From assembly GCA_900315945.1 (NCBI GenBank), contig ONAZ01000023.1, positions 1 to 33,052 of the forward strand: a DNA stretch of 33,052 bases. The letters are read 5' to 3'. Of the stretch, positions 32,851-33,052 are shown in pieces. The stretch comes from an uncultured Lachnospiraceae bacterium (GTDB taxonomy: Bacteria > Bacillota > Clostridia > Lachnospirales > Lachnospiraceae). Below the pieces are notes generated by a model. The model was given only the letters and a program-made list of their open reading frames with translations, was not told where the DNA came from and searched no databases. How positions within the stretch are numbered: the stretch's first letter is position 1; every line of letters starts with the position of its first letter. The translations under genes were made by a program, and so were the position numbers.

Positions 32851-33052
32851 TTATTTGAGTTTTTCTTTTAGTTTTTTATTTTCAGCTTGGAGTTGTTCGA
32901 TTAGATTCTGCTGTTCTGACAATTTAGCATCCTTTTCGGAAAGCTGCTCCTGCACATATTGCTCATGAATAATAGCTTCTTCTCTAGCTTCTTTTAACTC
33001 CTTAAGTTGCTTCTGCACATACTGTTCATGAAATATAGCTTCCTGTCTTGCT
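32851..33052 (-). CDS. C-terminal end of a coiled-coil protein (partial; Rpn-nuclease-like tail)
   Basis: This gene runs off the right end of the window; its last 66 codons are visible. The sequence is a strong coiled coil: a 21-residue unit (EAI-HEQYVQ-QL) appears twice, followed by KLSEQQNLIEQLQAENKKLK and the stop. The unit equals three heptads, so it can vary in number without breaking the coil. Charged coiled tails of this sort often end Rpn-family nucleases in these bacteria, but the catalytic part is outside the window, so the family is a guess. A terminator follows at 32804-32768. Confidence 0.6.
   Translation of the reverse strand, partial: ARQEAIFHEQYVQKQLKELKEAREEAIIHEQYVQEQLSEKDAKLSEQQNLIEQLQAENKKLKEKLK

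Overview
The window reads as chromosomal DNA from a low-GC, Gram-positive anaerobe, most likely a Lachnospiraceae member (Butyrivibrio/Lachnospira/Eubacterium type). The reasons are the giant acyl-CoA dehydratase activase, a GlnRS of full bacterial length, helicases carrying HA repeats, a LoaP-type NusG paralogue opening an exopolysaccharide (EPS) operon, Rpn-type nuclease fragments and strong AGGAGG-type ribosome sites. No species can be named from sequence alone.

Layout. (1) Positions 1-980: accessory debris. It holds a terminator hairpin, an unexplained hairpin, a small zinc-ribbon membrane protein and the C-terminal relic of an Rpn nuclease. (2) Positions 989-10960: ordinary chromosomal genes. 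These are a 1430-aa activase-like protein behind a near-consensus promoter, a rhomboid-like membrane protein, glnS preceded by a 256-bp inverted-repeat element and a duplicated leader, and an overlapping pair made of a DUF2225 zinc protein and a Lon-like AAA+ ATPase without a protease domain. (3) Positions 10927-15457: a mobile-looking stretch. A DUF4143-type ATPase gene lies between two ~48-bp direct copies of a terminator/promoter segment. It is followed by a serine resolvase, twin 24-bp palindromes and a helicase with four HA repeats.

(4) Positions 15458-29848: an EPS operon, all on the + strand. A structured leader RNA precedes loaP. Then come the initiating sugar-phosphate transferase, an in-frame fusion of an SDR epimerase with a GT4 glycosyltransferase, two GT2 enzymes, an EpsG-type polymerase, another glycosyltransferase, a membrane-protein relic, a five-gene amino-sugar cassette, a Wzx-type flippase and a small HEPN protein. 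The cassette contains a PLP aminotransferase, a GNAT acyltransferase, a thiolase, a FabG-like reductase and an FdtA/QdtA-like ketoisomerase. I read it as making a dTDP-3-amino-3,6-dideoxyhexose and, from two acetyl-CoA, a 3-hydroxybutyryl-CoA donor used to N-acylate it. No rmlA/rmlB genes for the dTDP-4-keto-6-deoxyglucose precursor lie in the window.

(5) Positions 29850-33052: a graveyard and defence island. It contains a wecB relic, an ISL3 transposase relic and two copies of a 61-bp element that each start exactly on the stop codon of a tiny reading frame. It also contains a compact module in which a minus-strand Abi (AbiD/AbiF-like, HEPN) gene is preceded by a short structured RNA with its own promoter, facing a divergent HTH regulator gene. 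Two tandem 28-bp repeats sit exactly between the two -35 boxes. The HTH gene carries an amber codon at position 9. The window ends inside a minus-strand coiled-coil reading frame.

The best candidates for under-described biology are the thiolase/reductase/acyltransferase EPS cassette and the regulated ncRNA-Abi module.
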